A stretch of 64,000 bases of DNA from Streptomyces sp. NK08204 (lineage in GTDB: Bacteria > Actinomycetota > Actinomycetes > Streptomycetales > Streptomycetaceae): contig NZ_JAINVF010000019.1 of assembly GCF_020400585.1 (NCBI RefSeq), forward strand, positions 1-64,000. Direction: 5' to 3'. The notes beneath the pieces were generated by a model that saw nothing but the letters and a program-made list of their open reading frames with translations, was not told where the DNA came from and made no database searches. The translations under genes and the position numbers were made by a program. Positions 42,636-53,287 of the stretch are shown in pieces (positions within the stretch are counted from its first letter, which is position 1; the number at the start of each line of letters is the position of its first letter).

Positions 42636-45600
42636 TCATCGCGCGACCAGCCGGTCGTCCGCGCCCGCCGGGAACAACCCCAGCCGGTGTGCCACCGCCG
42701 CCGCCTCGCCTCTGCCCGAGACGCCGAGCTTGGCGAGGATGTTGGAGACGTGGACGCTCGCGGTCTTGGGGGAGATGAAGAGTTCCTCTGCTATCTGACG
42801 GTTGGTGCGGCCGGCCGAGACAAGACGCAGGACGTCCGTCTCGCGGCTGGTCAGGCCGAGTGTCTTCAGCGGGTCGGCGGGGGCCAGGCCCGGCCGGGCC
42901 GCGGCGGTGAGGCTGAGACGGGCGCGGTGGGCGAGGCGGGTGACGGCGTCGGCGAGCGGGCGGGCACCGAGGTGGTCGGCGACCGCTCCGGCCAGCCGGA
43001 GCAGTTCCACGGCGCGCTCGCGTTCGTCGTCGCCGCCCTGGGCCAGCAGGGTCTGGGCGAGGCGGTGCCGGACGCGGGCGAGGTCGTAGGGCCGGTTCAG
43101 GCACTCGAAGGCGGTGACCACCGGGCACCAGGTGTCCTCGGTGTCCCGGCCCTCGGCGCGCAGCAGTTCGGCCCGGGTCCACCGGTCGTACGCCTGCCAC
43201 AGGGGGACGCCGGTGGTGAGCGTGCGCACGGATGCGTTGAGGCGGGAGAGCAGTTCGGCGCGGCCGGGCTCGGCGGCGGGCAGGGTGCGGGCGTCGGCCT
43301 CGGCGGTGGCGGCGGCCAGCAGCAGGGGCCAGGCATGACGGTGGGTGCCGGGCGGGAACCCGGCGTCCAGCATCTGGAGCAGCTCGGTGCGGGCGTCGAG
43401 GATGCGTCCCTGCCCGGCGGCCAGCCCGATGGCGACACGGGCCACGGGCAGCCCCTGCTGGGGCATCGGGTCGTGGCTGCCGTAGAGAGTGCGGGCGGTG
43501 TCGAGGCGGCGGGCGGCCTCGGCGAGGTCGCCGCGGGCCAGGGCGAGGTACGCAAGGCGCAGGGCGCCCAGGGCGCGGGGCTTGGTGCTGTGCCCGACAC
43601 GGGTCGCGTGCGCGGCGGCCTCGGCGGCCTCCTGCCACCGGCCGAGGGAGCAGAGCGCCTCCGACAGGTTGCCCGACGCCCACGCCTCGAAGTCCGGCAT
43701 CCCGTGTCTGCGGCTGAAGGCGATCCCCTCGTGCAGCAGGGGCTCGGCCTCCGCGTCGCGGCCGACGGTCTGCAGCGCGGAGGGCAGGTTCACATAGGCG
43801 CGGGCGGCGACATGGGTGACGTCCTCCGCCAGGCAGTGCTCCAGGACCTGCCGCATCTCCGCGAGCCCTGCGTCGGTGTCTCCCGCGTCGACCATGAGGC
43901 CGCCCCGCGTGAGGCGCGCGTGCAGTTCGATGTCCCGGGCGCTCACCATCCGGGCGTACTCGACGGCCCGTTCGGCGGCGGCGACGGCCTCGGGGCCGGG
44001 CCGGTGCAGCATGGACCAGTTGGCGACCACCGCCAGCACCTCGGCGTGCACCTCGGACGGCGGCAGGCCGCGCACCAGTTCCTGCGCGGTGGCCAGTTCC
44101 GGCCAGCCGTCGCCACGGGCCTGCGCCTGCACCAGCCGGGAGCGCTGCACCCAGAACCAGGCGGCACGCAGGGGGTCCGGGTCGTCGTCCAGGAGGCGCA
44201 GCGCGCGCTTGGTGATCTTCAGGGCCCGTTCGCGTTCCCCGCACAGGCGGCCCGCGACGGCCGCCTCGGCCATCAGGTCGAGGTAGCTCAGCGGGGTGGT
44301 GGCGGGGTCGCAGCCGCAGGGGGCACACGCCTCGGCGTAGTCGACCAGGCGCAGGGCCGAGCGGATCTCCTCGGGTGCCGCGTCCCACAGCTCCATCGCC
44401 CGCTCCAGCAGCCGCAGTTGCTCGGTGTAGGCGTGCCGGCGGCGGGCCACGACGGAGGCGTCCAGGACGGCGGGCAGGGCCTTGGCGGCGTCGCGGGCGT
44501 GGTACCAGTAGGTGGCCAGGCGCATCACGCGCGCGTCGGCGGGGACGAGCGCCGGGTCGGTCTCCAGGGCCTCGGCGTAGCGGCGGTTGAGGCGGGAGCG
44601 TTCGCCGGGCAGCAGGTCGTCGGCGACGGCCTCGCGGACCAGGGAGTGCCGGAAGCGGTAGCCGTCGCCGGCCGTGGTCACGGTGAGGATGTTGGCACCC
44701 ACGGCGGCGCGCAGCGCCTCGATGAGGTCGTCCTCGGTGAGCTGGGCGACGGCGGCGATCAGCCGGTACTCCACGGTGGAGCCGCCCTCGGCGACGACCC
44801 GGGCGACCCGCTGGGCGCTCTCCGGCAGCGCCTCCACCCGGACCAGGAGCAGGTCGCGCAGCGAGTCGGTGAGGCCCGTGCAGCAGCCCCCGCAGGAGGC
44901 CACGGCGAGTTCCTCGACGAAGAAGGCGTTGCCGTCGGAGCGTTCGAAGATCTCGTCCACCTGGCCGGGGTCGGGTTCGGTGGCGAGGATGCCGGCGATC
45001 TGACGGCCCACCTCCTCGCGGGTGAGGCGGGCGAGTTCGATGCGGCGGACGGTGCGCAGCCGGTCGAGTTCGGCGAGCAGGGGACGCAGCGGGTGGCGGC
45101 GGTGGATGTCGTCGGAGCGGTAGGTGGCGAGGATGAGGAGCCGGCCGGTGCGCAGGGTGCGGAAGAGGTAGGCGAGGAGGTGGCGGGTGGAGGCGTCGGC
45201 CCAGTGCAGGTCCTCCAGGACCAGCACGACCGGCTGGGCGGCGACCCGCTCCAGCAGCCTGGCGGTCAGCTCGAAGAGGCGGGCGATGCCCTGTTCGTCG
45301 TGGCGGCTGGAGGTGGCCTCGCCCAGCTCGGGCAGCAGCCGGGCCAGTTCCTCCTCCTGTCCGGTCGCAGCTGCGGTGAAGTCCTCGGGCAGGGCGTCGC
45401 GCAGGGCGCGCAGCGCGGCGGAGAAGGGAGCGAACGGCAGCCCGTCGGCGCCGATCTCCACGCAGCCGCCCACGGCCACGACGGCACCCCGGCCGCCTGC
45501 CGCCGTGGCGAACTCCTCCACGAGGCGGGTCTTGCCCACCCCGGCCTCTCCGCCGAGCAGCAGCGCCTGCGGCTCTCCCGCGGCGGCACGGGTGAGCGCG

Positions 45601-45677
45601 TCGTTCAGGGTGCCCAACTCGTCGGTGCGGCCGACGAACACGGGACTGACGGACCTGTTCTCCACAGGCCAGAGCAT
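42636..45677 (-). CDS. LAL-type LuxR transcriptional regulator (large ATP-binding)
   Basis: A 1013-residue regulator. Walker A is GGEAGVGKT (about 42-50), Walker B QPVVLVLEDLHWAD, with the usual LILATYRSDD. A long helical/TPR-like central region follows (600 residues). The C-terminal LuxR HTH is LTSRETDVLRLVSAGRTNRQIAEELFISPKTASVHVSNILAKLGV. The protein is the size and layout of LAL regulators that switch on catabolic or secondary-metabolite genes on ATP/inducer binding. I use the ATG at 45677; an in-frame ATG at 45770 is possible. The segment VASCGGCCTGL (about 292) is an unusual Cys cluster. Confidence 0.88.
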   Translation of the reverse strand: MLWPVENRSVSPVFVGRTDELGTLNDALTRAAAGEPQALLLGGEAGVGKTRLVEEFATAAGGRGAVVAVGGCVEIGADGLPFAPFSAALRALRDALPEDFTAAATGQEEELARLLPELGEATSSRHDEQGIARLFELTARLLERVAAQPVVLVLEDLHWADASTRHLLAYLFRTLRTGRLLILATYRSDDIHRRHPLRPLLAELDRLRTVRRIELARLTREEVGRQIAGILATEPDPGQVDEIFERSDGNAFFVEELAVASCGGCCTGLTDSLRDLLLVRVEALPESAQRVARVVAEGGSTVEYRLIAAVAQLTEDDLIEALRAAVGANILTVTTAGDGYRFRHSLVREAVADDLLPGERSRLNRRYAEALETDPALVPADARVMRLATYWYHARDAAKALPAVLDASVVARRRHAYTEQLRLLERAMELWDAAPEEIRSALRLVDYAEACAPCGCDPATTPLSYLDLMAEAAVAGRLCGERERALKITKRALRLLDDDPDPLRAAWFWVQRSRLVQAQARGDGWPELATAQELVRGLPPSEVHAEVLAVVANWSMLHRPGPEAVAAAERAVEYARMVSARDIELHARLTRGGLMVDAGDTDAGLAEMRQVLEHCLAEDVTHVAARAYVNLPSALQTVGRDAEAEPLLHEGIAFSRRHGMPDFEAWASGNLSEALCSLGRWQEAAEAAAHATRVGHSTKPRALGALRLAYLALARGDLAEAARRLDTARTLYGSHDPMPQQGLPVARVAIGLAAGQGRILDARTELLQMLDAGFPPGTHRHAWPLLLAAATAEADARTLPAAEPGRAELLSRLNASVRTLTTGVPLWQAYDRWTRAELLRAEGRDTEDTWCPVVTAFECLNRPYDLARVRHRLAQTLLAQGGDDERERAVELLRLAGAVADHLGARPLADAVTRLAHRARLSLTAAARPGLAPADPLKTLGLTSRETDVLRLVSAGRTNRQIAEELFISPKTASVHVSNILAKLGVSGRGEAAAVAHRLGLFPAGADDRLVAR

Positions 45678-45766
45678 CGCATGAGGTCCGGGCGCCGGGG
45701 CACCCGTTTTCCACAGGTCCGGTGAGATCGTCGCACCGGCGGGCGGAAGGGCCGCCGGCCCGGTGT

Positions 45767-45958
45767 TCACGCGGTGTGCACGGGCTGCCGCCTGCGGGGG
45801 CGGCTGGTATGGGTCCCGCCGGCCGGGGCCTTGCGGGCGGCGTTCTCGTGGCGGCCGTCGCGCCGCAGACGGACGACCGCGCGGGCCAGGCGCTCCTGCT
45901 CGGCCTCGCGCAGCAGCTCGGCCGAACGCATCCGGTGGTACTCGAGTTCCATCAGCAT
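45767..45958 (-). CDS. small basic protein (63 aa)
   Basis: A 63-residue protein starting MLMELEYHRMRSAELLREAE and ending in an Arg-rich tail (TSRPRRRQPVHTA). The first 40 residues form one predicted amphipathic helix. The ribosome site GAAGGAC is good. I do not recognise a family. It lies 89 bases upstream of the LAL start on the same strand and may be transcribed with it. Confidence 0.55.
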   Translation of the reverse strand: MLMELEYHRMRSAELLREAEQERLARAVVRLRRDGRHENAARKAPAGGTHTSRPRRRQPVHTA

Positions 45959-46151
45959 GACGTGTCCTTCGGGAGATTCGGGTGGGGAGGCCGGTACTTC
46001 GTCAGGAAGCCGGCGCTTCGCTTTCTGCGATGTCCCCACTCTCCTCTCCGGGCGGGGTGCGCCACATCGGAAGAGTTCCGCATCTTCCGGCCGGCGGCGC
46101 TCCCCGGCGACACGTAAGGAGCCTTAGTGAGTCCGTGAGGTGCTCGGCTCT

Positions 46152-46703
46152 CTAAGGCCGTGCCGCCCGCCACTGCGGGGCGAGGACCGACCACACCTCG
46201 GTGTCGTGCCGGACACCCCGGTGCAGGTGGTTCTCCCGGAGAACGCCGTCCCGGGTCATGCCTAGCCGCCGGGCGACGTTGAGGCTCGGCGTGTTGCCGG
46301 ACGCCGCATGCCACTCCACCCGGTGGATGCCCCGCTCCTCGACCGCCCAGTCGATGAGCAGCCGCATCGCGCGGGTGATCAGTCCGCGTCCCGTGGCGGC
46401 GGGCTCCAGCCAGCAGCCGACCTCGCAGTTGCCCCGCTCGGCGTCGAAGTTCAACGTGAGCACCCCGCCCACGAGTTGCCCGTCGAGCCAGATGCCGTGG
46501 TACGAGGCGGTGTCGGCGGCGCGCATGTCGGCGTACCGCTGGAGCGTGGCCCGCGCGGAGGCCACGTCCGTCGCCTGGGAGCCGAACGGGATGAACTGGC
46601 CGATGAACTCCCTGCCCCGGTCGAGGTGCAAGAGGAACTCCTCGGCGTGCCAGACCTCCAGGGGCCGCAGCTCGGCGCCGTCACCCAGGGATATCGCGTA
46701 CAT
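46152..46703 (-). CDS. GNAT acetyltransferase, RimJ/RimL type
   Basis: A 183-residue N-acetyltransferase. LRPLEVWHAEEFLLHLDRGREFIGQF at the start and GCWLEPAATGRGLITRAMRLLIDWAVEERGIHRVEWHAASGNTPSLNVARRLGM (CoA-binding Q/RxxGxG/A region) are typical of ribosomal-protein or aminoglycoside-like RimJ/L relatives. The ATG at 46703 lies inside the end of the MMPL gene, overlapping it by 23 bases, so the two are translationally coupled. Confidence 0.88.
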   Translation of the reverse strand: MYAISLGDGAELRPLEVWHAEEFLLHLDRGREFIGQFIPFGSQATDVASARATLQRYADMRAADTASYHGIWLDGQLVGGVLTLNFDAERGNCEVGCWLEPAATGRGLITRAMRLLIDWAVEERGIHRVEWHAASGNTPSLNVARRLGMTRDGVLRENHLHRGVRHDTEVWSVLAPQWRAARP

Positions 46704-48912
46704 CGCGCTGTTCTTCCTTCCGCAGTTCCTCGACGAAGACGCTGTCGAGCCTCTCATGGGCGGCGCGCAGCTCCGGGGGCTCGATGCTGATGCGCGGCAG
46801 ACGGCGCTCCAGCCAGCCCGGCAGCCACCAGTTGGCGGCGCCGAGCAGATGCATCAGCGCCGGCACGAGCAGGGTACGCAGCACGAAGGCGTCGAGGGCG
46901 ACGGCGGAGGCCAGCGCGATGCCGAACATGGCGATCACGCGGTCGCCGCTGAGCACGAAGGCGAGGAAGACCGAGATCATGATGACCGCCGCGGAGTTGA
47001 TCACACGGCTGGTCTCGGCGAGGCCGACCCGCACGGCCCGCCGGTTGTCCCCGGTCGCCAGCCACTCCTCGTACATCCGGCTGACCAGGAAGACCTGGTA
47101 GTCCATGGAGAGCCCGAACAGGACGGACACCATGATCACGGGCAGGAAGGGTTCGATGGGGCCCGCACGCCCGAGCCCGAGCAGTTCGCTGCCCCAGCCC
47201 CACTGGAAGACGGCGACGACGATGCCGAACGCGGCGCCGACGGCGGCGACGTTCATCACGGCGGCCTTCAGGGGGATGCCGAGCGAGCGGAAGGCGGTCA
47301 GCAGCAGCAGGCAGCCGAGCCCGATCACCGCGCCGACGAACAGCGGCAGTTTGCCGACGATCACATGCGCGAAGTCGTCGTAGCTTGCCGTCACCCCGCC
47401 CACGTGCACGTCGAGGGAGGTGCCGCTCTCCGCGCGGGGCAGCACCTCGGTGCGCAGCCGGTCCACGAGGTCACTGGTGCGCTGCGACTGCGGCGCGGAG
47501 TCGGGTACGACGGTGAGGTAGGCGGTGTCGCCGCCGCCGTCGTAGGTCACCGGGGTGACGGAGGCGACGCCCCGGGTGGCGCGCAGGATGTCGTCGAGGT
47601 TGTCCAGGGCCAGCTTGTCGCCCGCGTCGTCTACACGCGCCACGAGCGTCAGGGGGCCGTTGACGCCGGGACCGAAGCCCTCGGCGAGCAGGTCGTAGGC
47701 CTGCCGGGTGGTGGACGAACGGGGGGCGTTGCCCTGGTCGGAGGTGCCCAGGCGGAGGGAGAACGCCGGCACGGCGAGCACGGCGATCACGGCGACGGCG
47801 AGGGCGCCGAGCAGCTTGGGCCGTCGCTGGACCAGCGCGGACCACCGGGCGGCCAGCCCCGTGGGCAGTTCCGGCCGGGGCCCGTGCTCGGCGAGCCGGC
47901 GCCGCTCGCGGCGGCTGAGGACGCGTGGTCCGAGGTAGGTCAGCAGGGCGGGCAGCAGGGTGACGGAGGCCGCGACGGTCAGCACGACCGTCAGAGAGGC
48001 CGCCACGGCGACCCCGTTGAGGAAGCTCAGGCGCAGTATCAGCATGCCCAGCAGGGCGATGCAAACGGTCGCACCGGCGAAGACGACCGCGCGTCCGGTG
48101 GTGGCCACGGCGTTCTCGACGGCCTCGGTGACCTCCAGGCCGCGTTGGAGACCGCGCCGGTGCCGGGTGACGATGAACAGCGCGTAGTCGATGCCGACGC
48201 CGAGACCGATCAGCATGCCGAGCATGGGCGCGAAGTCGGCGACCGTCATGGCGTGCCCCAGCAGCCCGATCCCGGCGTACGCGGTGCCGACGCCGACCAG
48301 GGCGGTGGCGATGGGCAGCAGTGAGGCGGCTACCGAGCCGAAGGCGAGGAACAGCACGACGGCGGCGACGACCACGCCGACCACCTCGGCCAGGTGCCCG
48401 CGCGGGGACTCGGTGAGCCCGATGGCGCTGCCGCCCAGCTCCACCTCGAGCCCGTCGGCGTCGGCGGCCTTGGCGGTGCGGACGACCGCCTGCGCCTCGG
48501 ACCTGTCGATGTCCTCGGCCCGCTTGTCGAAGGTGACGGTGGCGTACGCCGTACGGCCGTCGGCGCTGATCCGTTGGGTGCCCGGGCCGCCGTACGGGCC
48601 GGACACCGAGGCCACACCGGGCAGGGCGGCGATCCGGTCCAGGGTCCGGGTCATGGTCTGCTCGACGTCGGCCGCGCGGACCGTGCCGTTCGCGGTGTGC
48701 CACACGACCGTGTCACTGTCCCCGCCCAGGCTGGGGAAGCCGTCCTCGAGCAGCTGGGCCGCGCGGCCCGACTCGGTGCCCGGGACCTCGTAGTCGTTCG
48801 AGTACGCCGAACCGGCCACAGCGGCGCCCGCGGTGACCCCGCCGAAGGCGAGGAGCCACAGCAGGACGGCGATCAGGCGGTGCCGGACACACCAGCGTGC
48901 TATGGCTCCCAC
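46681..48912 (-). CDS. MMPL/RND family membrane transporter
   Basis: A 743-residue transporter with two repeats of six helices. LEVTEAVENAVATTGRAVVFAGATVCIALLGMLI and its second-half counterpart VRVGLAETSRVINSAAVIMISVFLAFV, with FAPMLGMLIGLGVGIDYALFIVTRHRRGL and PVIMVSVLFGLSMDYQVFLVSRMYEEW, are the family marks (conserved Asp-Tyr pairs of the proton relay). Such proteins export lipids or polyketide products. I prefer the GTG at 48912, which has GGGAG at ideal spacing; the ATG at 48966 adds 18 residues without a site. Operon with the GNAT gene. Confidence 0.88.
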   Translation of the reverse strand: MGAIARWCVRHRLIAVLLWLLAFGGVTAGAAVAGSAYSNDYEVPGTESGRAAQLLEDGFPSLGGDSDTVVWHTANGTVRAADVEQTMTRTLDRIAALPGVASVSGPYGGPGTQRISADGRTAYATVTFDKRAEDIDRSEAQAVVRTAKAADADGLEVELGGSAIGLTESPRGHLAEVVGVVVAAVVLFLAFGSVAASLLPIATALVGVGTAYAGIGLLGHAMTVADFAPMLGMLIGLGVGIDYALFIVTRHRRGLQRGLEVTEAVENAVATTGRAVVFAGATVCIALLGMLILRLSFLNGVAVAASLTVVLTVAASVTLLPALLTYLGPRVLSRRERRRLAEHGPRPELPTGLAARWSALVQRRPKLLGALAVAVIAVLAVPAFSLRLGTSDQGNAPRSSTTRQAYDLLAEGFGPGVNGPLTLVARVDDAGDKLALDNLDDILRATRGVASVTPVTYDGGGDTAYLTVVPDSAPQSQRTSDLVDRLRTEVLPRAESGTSLDVHVGGVTASYDDFAHVIVGKLPLFVGAVIGLGCLLLLTAFRSLGIPLKAAVMNVAAVGAAFGIVVAVFQWGWGSELLGLGRAGPIEPFLPVIMVSVLFGLSMDYQVFLVSRMYEEWLATGDNRRAVRVGLAETSRVINSAAVIMISVFLAFVLSGDRVIAMFGIALASAVALDAFVLRTLLVPALMHLLGAANWWLPGWLERRLPRISIEPPELRAAHERLDSVFVEELRKEEQRDVRDIPG

Positions 48913-49086
48913 GGGCGCGCTCCCAGAAGACGATTGGTGGATCTTTGGCCGGGAATCGTCGTCCATGAACTGAACAGCCCGCAAAGAACGTATGAGTTGT
49001 CGCAGACACTCTTGCAGGCGAAAGTGATCGTTTGCCGTGTTCGTGGGCTTATTCACAGGACTGGGACAGACGTCACAGGGCAGAAC

Positions 49087-49126
49087 GCGGTACGGCCCCG
49101 GAGGCATGCCTCCGGGGCCGTACCGC
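49087..49126 (-). terminator. terminator after gatB
   Basis: An 18-bp perfect stem (GCGGTACGGCCCCGGAGG with its complement) over a CATG loop, 9 bases after the gatB stop. Confidence 0.85.
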
Positions 49127-49135
49127 GTGGGTGGC

Positions 49136-50650
49136 TCAGCCCTCGCTGACGCCCAGCTTCTGAAGGATCAGCTCCTTGACGCGGGCCGCGTCGGCCTGAC
49201 CCCGGGTGGCCTTCATGACCGCGCCGACCAGGGCGCCGGCCGCGGCCACCTTGCCGCCACGGATCTTGTCCGCGACGCCCGGGTTGCCGGTGATGGCTTC
49301 CTCGACGGCGGCGGTCAGCGCGCCCTCGTCGGAGACGACCTTCAGGCCGCGCTTGTCGACGACCTCGTCCGGGGTGCCCTCTCCCGCGAGGACGCCCTCG
49401 ATGACCTGACGGGCCAGCTTGTCGTTCAGGTCACCGGACGCCACCAGCTCGGTCACCCGCGCGACCTGCTCCGGCGTGATCGCCAGCTCCTCCAGCGCCT
49501 TGCCCGCCTCGTTGGCGCTGCGTGCCAGTTCACCCATCCACCACTTGCGGGCGGAGGCGGCGTCGGCACCGGCGTCGATCGTGGCGACGATCAGATCCAG
49601 CGCGCCCGCGTTGAGGATCGCCTGCATGTCGGTGGCGGAGATGCCCCACTCGGCCAGCAGCCGGGTGCGGCGGGCCAGCGGCAGCTCGGGCAGAGCCGCG
49701 CGGATCTCCTCGACCCACGCGCGCGCGGGCGCCACGGGCACCAGGTCGGGCTCCGGGAAGTACCGGTAGTCCTCGGCCTCCTCCTTCGTACGGCCGGAGG
49801 TGGTGCTCCCGGTGTCCTCGTGGAAGTGGCGGGTCTCCTGGACGATCGTGCCGCCGTCACCGAGGACGGCCGCGTGCCGCTGGACCTCGTAGCGGACCGC
49901 GCGCTCCACGGACCGCAGCGAGTTGACGTTCTTCGTCTCGGAGCGCGTACCGAACTTCTCGGAGCCCTTCGGCATCAGCGACAGGTTCACGTCGCAGCGC
50001 ATCTGGCCCATCTCCATACGGGCCTCGGAGACCCGCAGTGCCCGGATCAGCTCGCGCAGCTCACGGACGTACGCCTTCGCCACCTCGGGGGCGCGCTCGC
50101 CGGCGCCGACGATCGGCTTGGTGACGATCTCGATGAGCGGGATGCCCGCGCGGTTGTAGTCGAGGAGCGAGTGCTGCGCGCCGTGGATACGGCCCGTGGC
50201 GCCGCCGACATGCGTCGACTTGCCGGTGTCCTCCTCCATGTGGGCGCGCTCGATCTCCACACGGAAGATCTCGCCGTCCTCCAGCTGCACGTCGAGGTAG
50301 CCGTTGAAGGCGATCGGCTCGTCGTACTGGGAGGTCTGGAAGTTCTTCGGCATGTCCGGATAGAAGTAGTTCTTCCGGGCGAAGCGGCACCACTCGGCGA
50401 TCTCGCAGTTCAGCGCGAGACCGATCTTGATCGCGGACTCGACGCCGGTCGCGTTCATGACCGGCAGCGCGCCGGGCAGGCCGAGGCAGACGGGGCAGGT
50501 CTGGGTGTTCGGCTCGGCGCCGAGCGCCGTCGAACAGCCGCAGAACATCTTGGTCTTGGTGCCGAGTTCGACATGGACCTCGAGGCCCATGACGGGGTCG
50601 TACGACGCCAGCGCGTCCTCGTACGACACCAGGTCGGTCATGGTGGTCAC
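49136..50650 (-). CDS. gatB: aspartyl/glutamyl-tRNA amidotransferase subunit B
   Basis: A 504-residue subunit that binds and phosphorylates mischarged Glu-tRNA(Gln) or Asp-tRNA(Asn). PVMGLEVHVELGTKTKMFCGCST, the zinc cysteines (CGC... CPVCLG), RKNYFYPDMPKNFQTSQYDEPI and GQMRCDVNLSL are present, and the tail and YqeY-like domains end in RVKELILQKLGVSEG. The GTG at 50650 has AGGGAA 8 bases upstream; an ATG three codons in is an alternative. Last gene of gatC-gatA-ORF-gatB. Confidence 0.95.
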   Translation of the reverse strand: MTTMTDLVSYEDALASYDPVMGLEVHVELGTKTKMFCGCSTALGAEPNTQTCPVCLGLPGALPVMNATGVESAIKIGLALNCEIAEWCRFARKNYFYPDMPKNFQTSQYDEPIAFNGYLDVQLEDGEIFRVEIERAHMEEDTGKSTHVGGATGRIHGAQHSLLDYNRAGIPLIEIVTKPIVGAGERAPEVAKAYVRELRELIRALRVSEARMEMGQMRCDVNLSLMPKGSEKFGTRSETKNVNSLRSVERAVRYEVQRHAAVLGDGGTIVQETRHFHEDTGSTTSGRTKEEAEDYRYFPEPDLVPVAPARAWVEEIRAALPELPLARRTRLLAEWGISATDMQAILNAGALDLIVATIDAGADAASARKWWMGELARSANEAGKALEELAITPEQVARVTELVASGDLNDKLARQVIEGVLAGEGTPDEVVDKRGLKVVSDEGALTAAVEEAITGNPGVADKIRGGKVAAAGALVGAVMKATRGQADAARVKELILQKLGVSEG

Positions 50651-50665
50651 GGTGAAACTTCCCTC

Positions 50666-50901
50666 TCAGCCCAGCAGGACGTCGTCGTCGCCCAGCCGCT
50701 TCAGCTCGCGGTAGAGGATGGCGAGGCCGGTGACGATCGCGACGGCGGACACGGTGGCGTCGATCAGTCGCAGCGTGTCGTGCTCGGCGCGGGCCTTCTT
50801 GATCTGCTTGGCGACACCGACCGCGCCGAACGCGGTGGTGGCCATGGACAGGTATGTTCCGGACTTGGACTTCTTGAAGCCCTTGGCCTTGGACAGTGCA
50901 C

Positions 50902-50905
<4 letters not shown>
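50666..50905 (-). CDS. small membrane protein inside the gat operon (79 aa)
   Basis: A 79-residue protein with one confident membrane helix (LIDATVSAVAIVTGLAILYREL) and a more weakly hydrophobic segment (MATTAFGAVGVA), starting at a GTG with GGAGG upstream and overlapping the gatA stop by 4 bases (GTGA). It lies 15 bases before gatB. I do not recognise a family; its basic N-terminus (KAKGFKKSKSG) would be cytoplasmic. Its constant coupling to gatA/gatB here suggests co-expression rather than a known role in amidation. Confidence 0.7.
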
Positions 50906-52401
<1,496 letters not shown>

Positions 52402-52406
52402 GGCGG

Positions 52407-52703
52407 TCACTCCTCCCCCAGGATCTGCGGCACCTTGAAACGCTGCTGCTCCTGGGCCGGGGCGCCGGAGAGCGCCTGCTCGGGGGTGAGCGAGGGACGG
52501 ACCTCGTCCGCGCGCATGACGTTCGTCAGCGGGAGCGGGTGCGAGGTCGGCGGTACGTCTTGGTCGGCGACCTCGCTGACGCGGGCGACCGCGCCGATGA
52601 TGTCGTCCAGCTGGCCTGCGAAGTGATCGAGTTCTTCGGGCTTCAGCTCCAGACGCGCCAGCCGGGCGAGGTGGGCGACCTCCTCGCGCGTGATGCCAGG
52701 CAT
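52407..52703 (-). CDS. gatC: aspartyl/glutamyl-tRNA amidotransferase subunit C
   Basis: A 98-residue subunit that holds GatA and GatB together. ITREEVAHLARLARLELKPEELDHFAGQLDDIIGAV and LREDEV-like MRADEVRPSLTPEQALSGAP, with FKVPQIL at the end, are typical. First gene of the gat operon; its stop lies 5 bases ahead of the gatA ATG. Confidence 0.95.
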   Translation of the reverse strand: MPGITREEVAHLARLARLELKPEELDHFAGQLDDIIGAVARVSEVADQDVPPTSHPLPLTNVMRADEVRPSLTPEQALSGAPAQEQQRFKVPQILGEE

Positions 52704-52783
52704 GCAGCGATCCTCTGGGGTGAGTGTGTGTGGTTTGGGCCCAATCCTATGGGGCGGGGACGGGTGGCCGTGAAACGGTTTGC

Positions 52784-53278
52784 TCAGCCGCGGCGGCCGT
52801 CCCAGGCATCACTCTTCAGAAAGTGGTTGTCGTACAGCTCCTGCACCTCGAGCAGACTCTCCGGGGCGACCTCACCGAGGCGGATGCGCTGGAGGTGACG
52901 GAAGTACTCGAAGCGCTCGACACCCGGGGCGATGACGATCAGGATGTCCGCCGGACTTCCCGGGGTCGCGGCGAAGGCGTGCGGCCGACCCGGCGGGACG
53001 ATGACCAGGTCCCCGCGCTCGGCGGTGACGACGTCGTCGCCGGACAGCAGCTCCGCTTCGCCGTCGAGCAGGAAGAACATCTCCGCCGAGCTGCGGTGCA
53101 GGTGCGGGCGGGCACCGTCGGCACCCTCCGCGAGCGTGACCCGCACGGTGGACAGCGCGCCTGCGGTGGCACTGCTGTCGGCCAGCAGCCTGACACTGAG
53201 GGGCGCCTGCCCGACCACCTCCGCCTCGGCGTCACGGACGAGAACCGTCTGGTCGAACTTCGGTACGAACAATGACAT
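52784..53278 (-). CDS. cupin domain protein
   Basis: A 164-residue single-domain cupin. Motif 1 is ADGARPHLHRSSAEMFFLLDGEAEL (metal ligands H, H, E) and motif 2 is GDLVIVPPGRPHAFAAT (His). Such proteins are often dioxygenases or sugar-modifying enzymes; the function is unknown. It lies 10 bases upstream of nothing but 9 bases before the GGDEF-EAL stop region, that is, directly downstream of rmdB on the same strand, and may be co-transcribed with it. Confidence 0.82.
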   Translation of the reverse strand: MSLFVPKFDQTVLVRDAEAEVVGQAPLSVRLLADSSATAGALSTVRVTLAEGADGARPHLHRSSAEMFFLLDGEAELLSGDDVVTAERGDLVIVPPGRPHAFAATPGSPADILIVIAPGVERFEYFRHLQRIRLGEVAPESLLEVQELYDNHFLKSDAWDGRRG

Positions 53279-53287
53279 GGGGGAAGG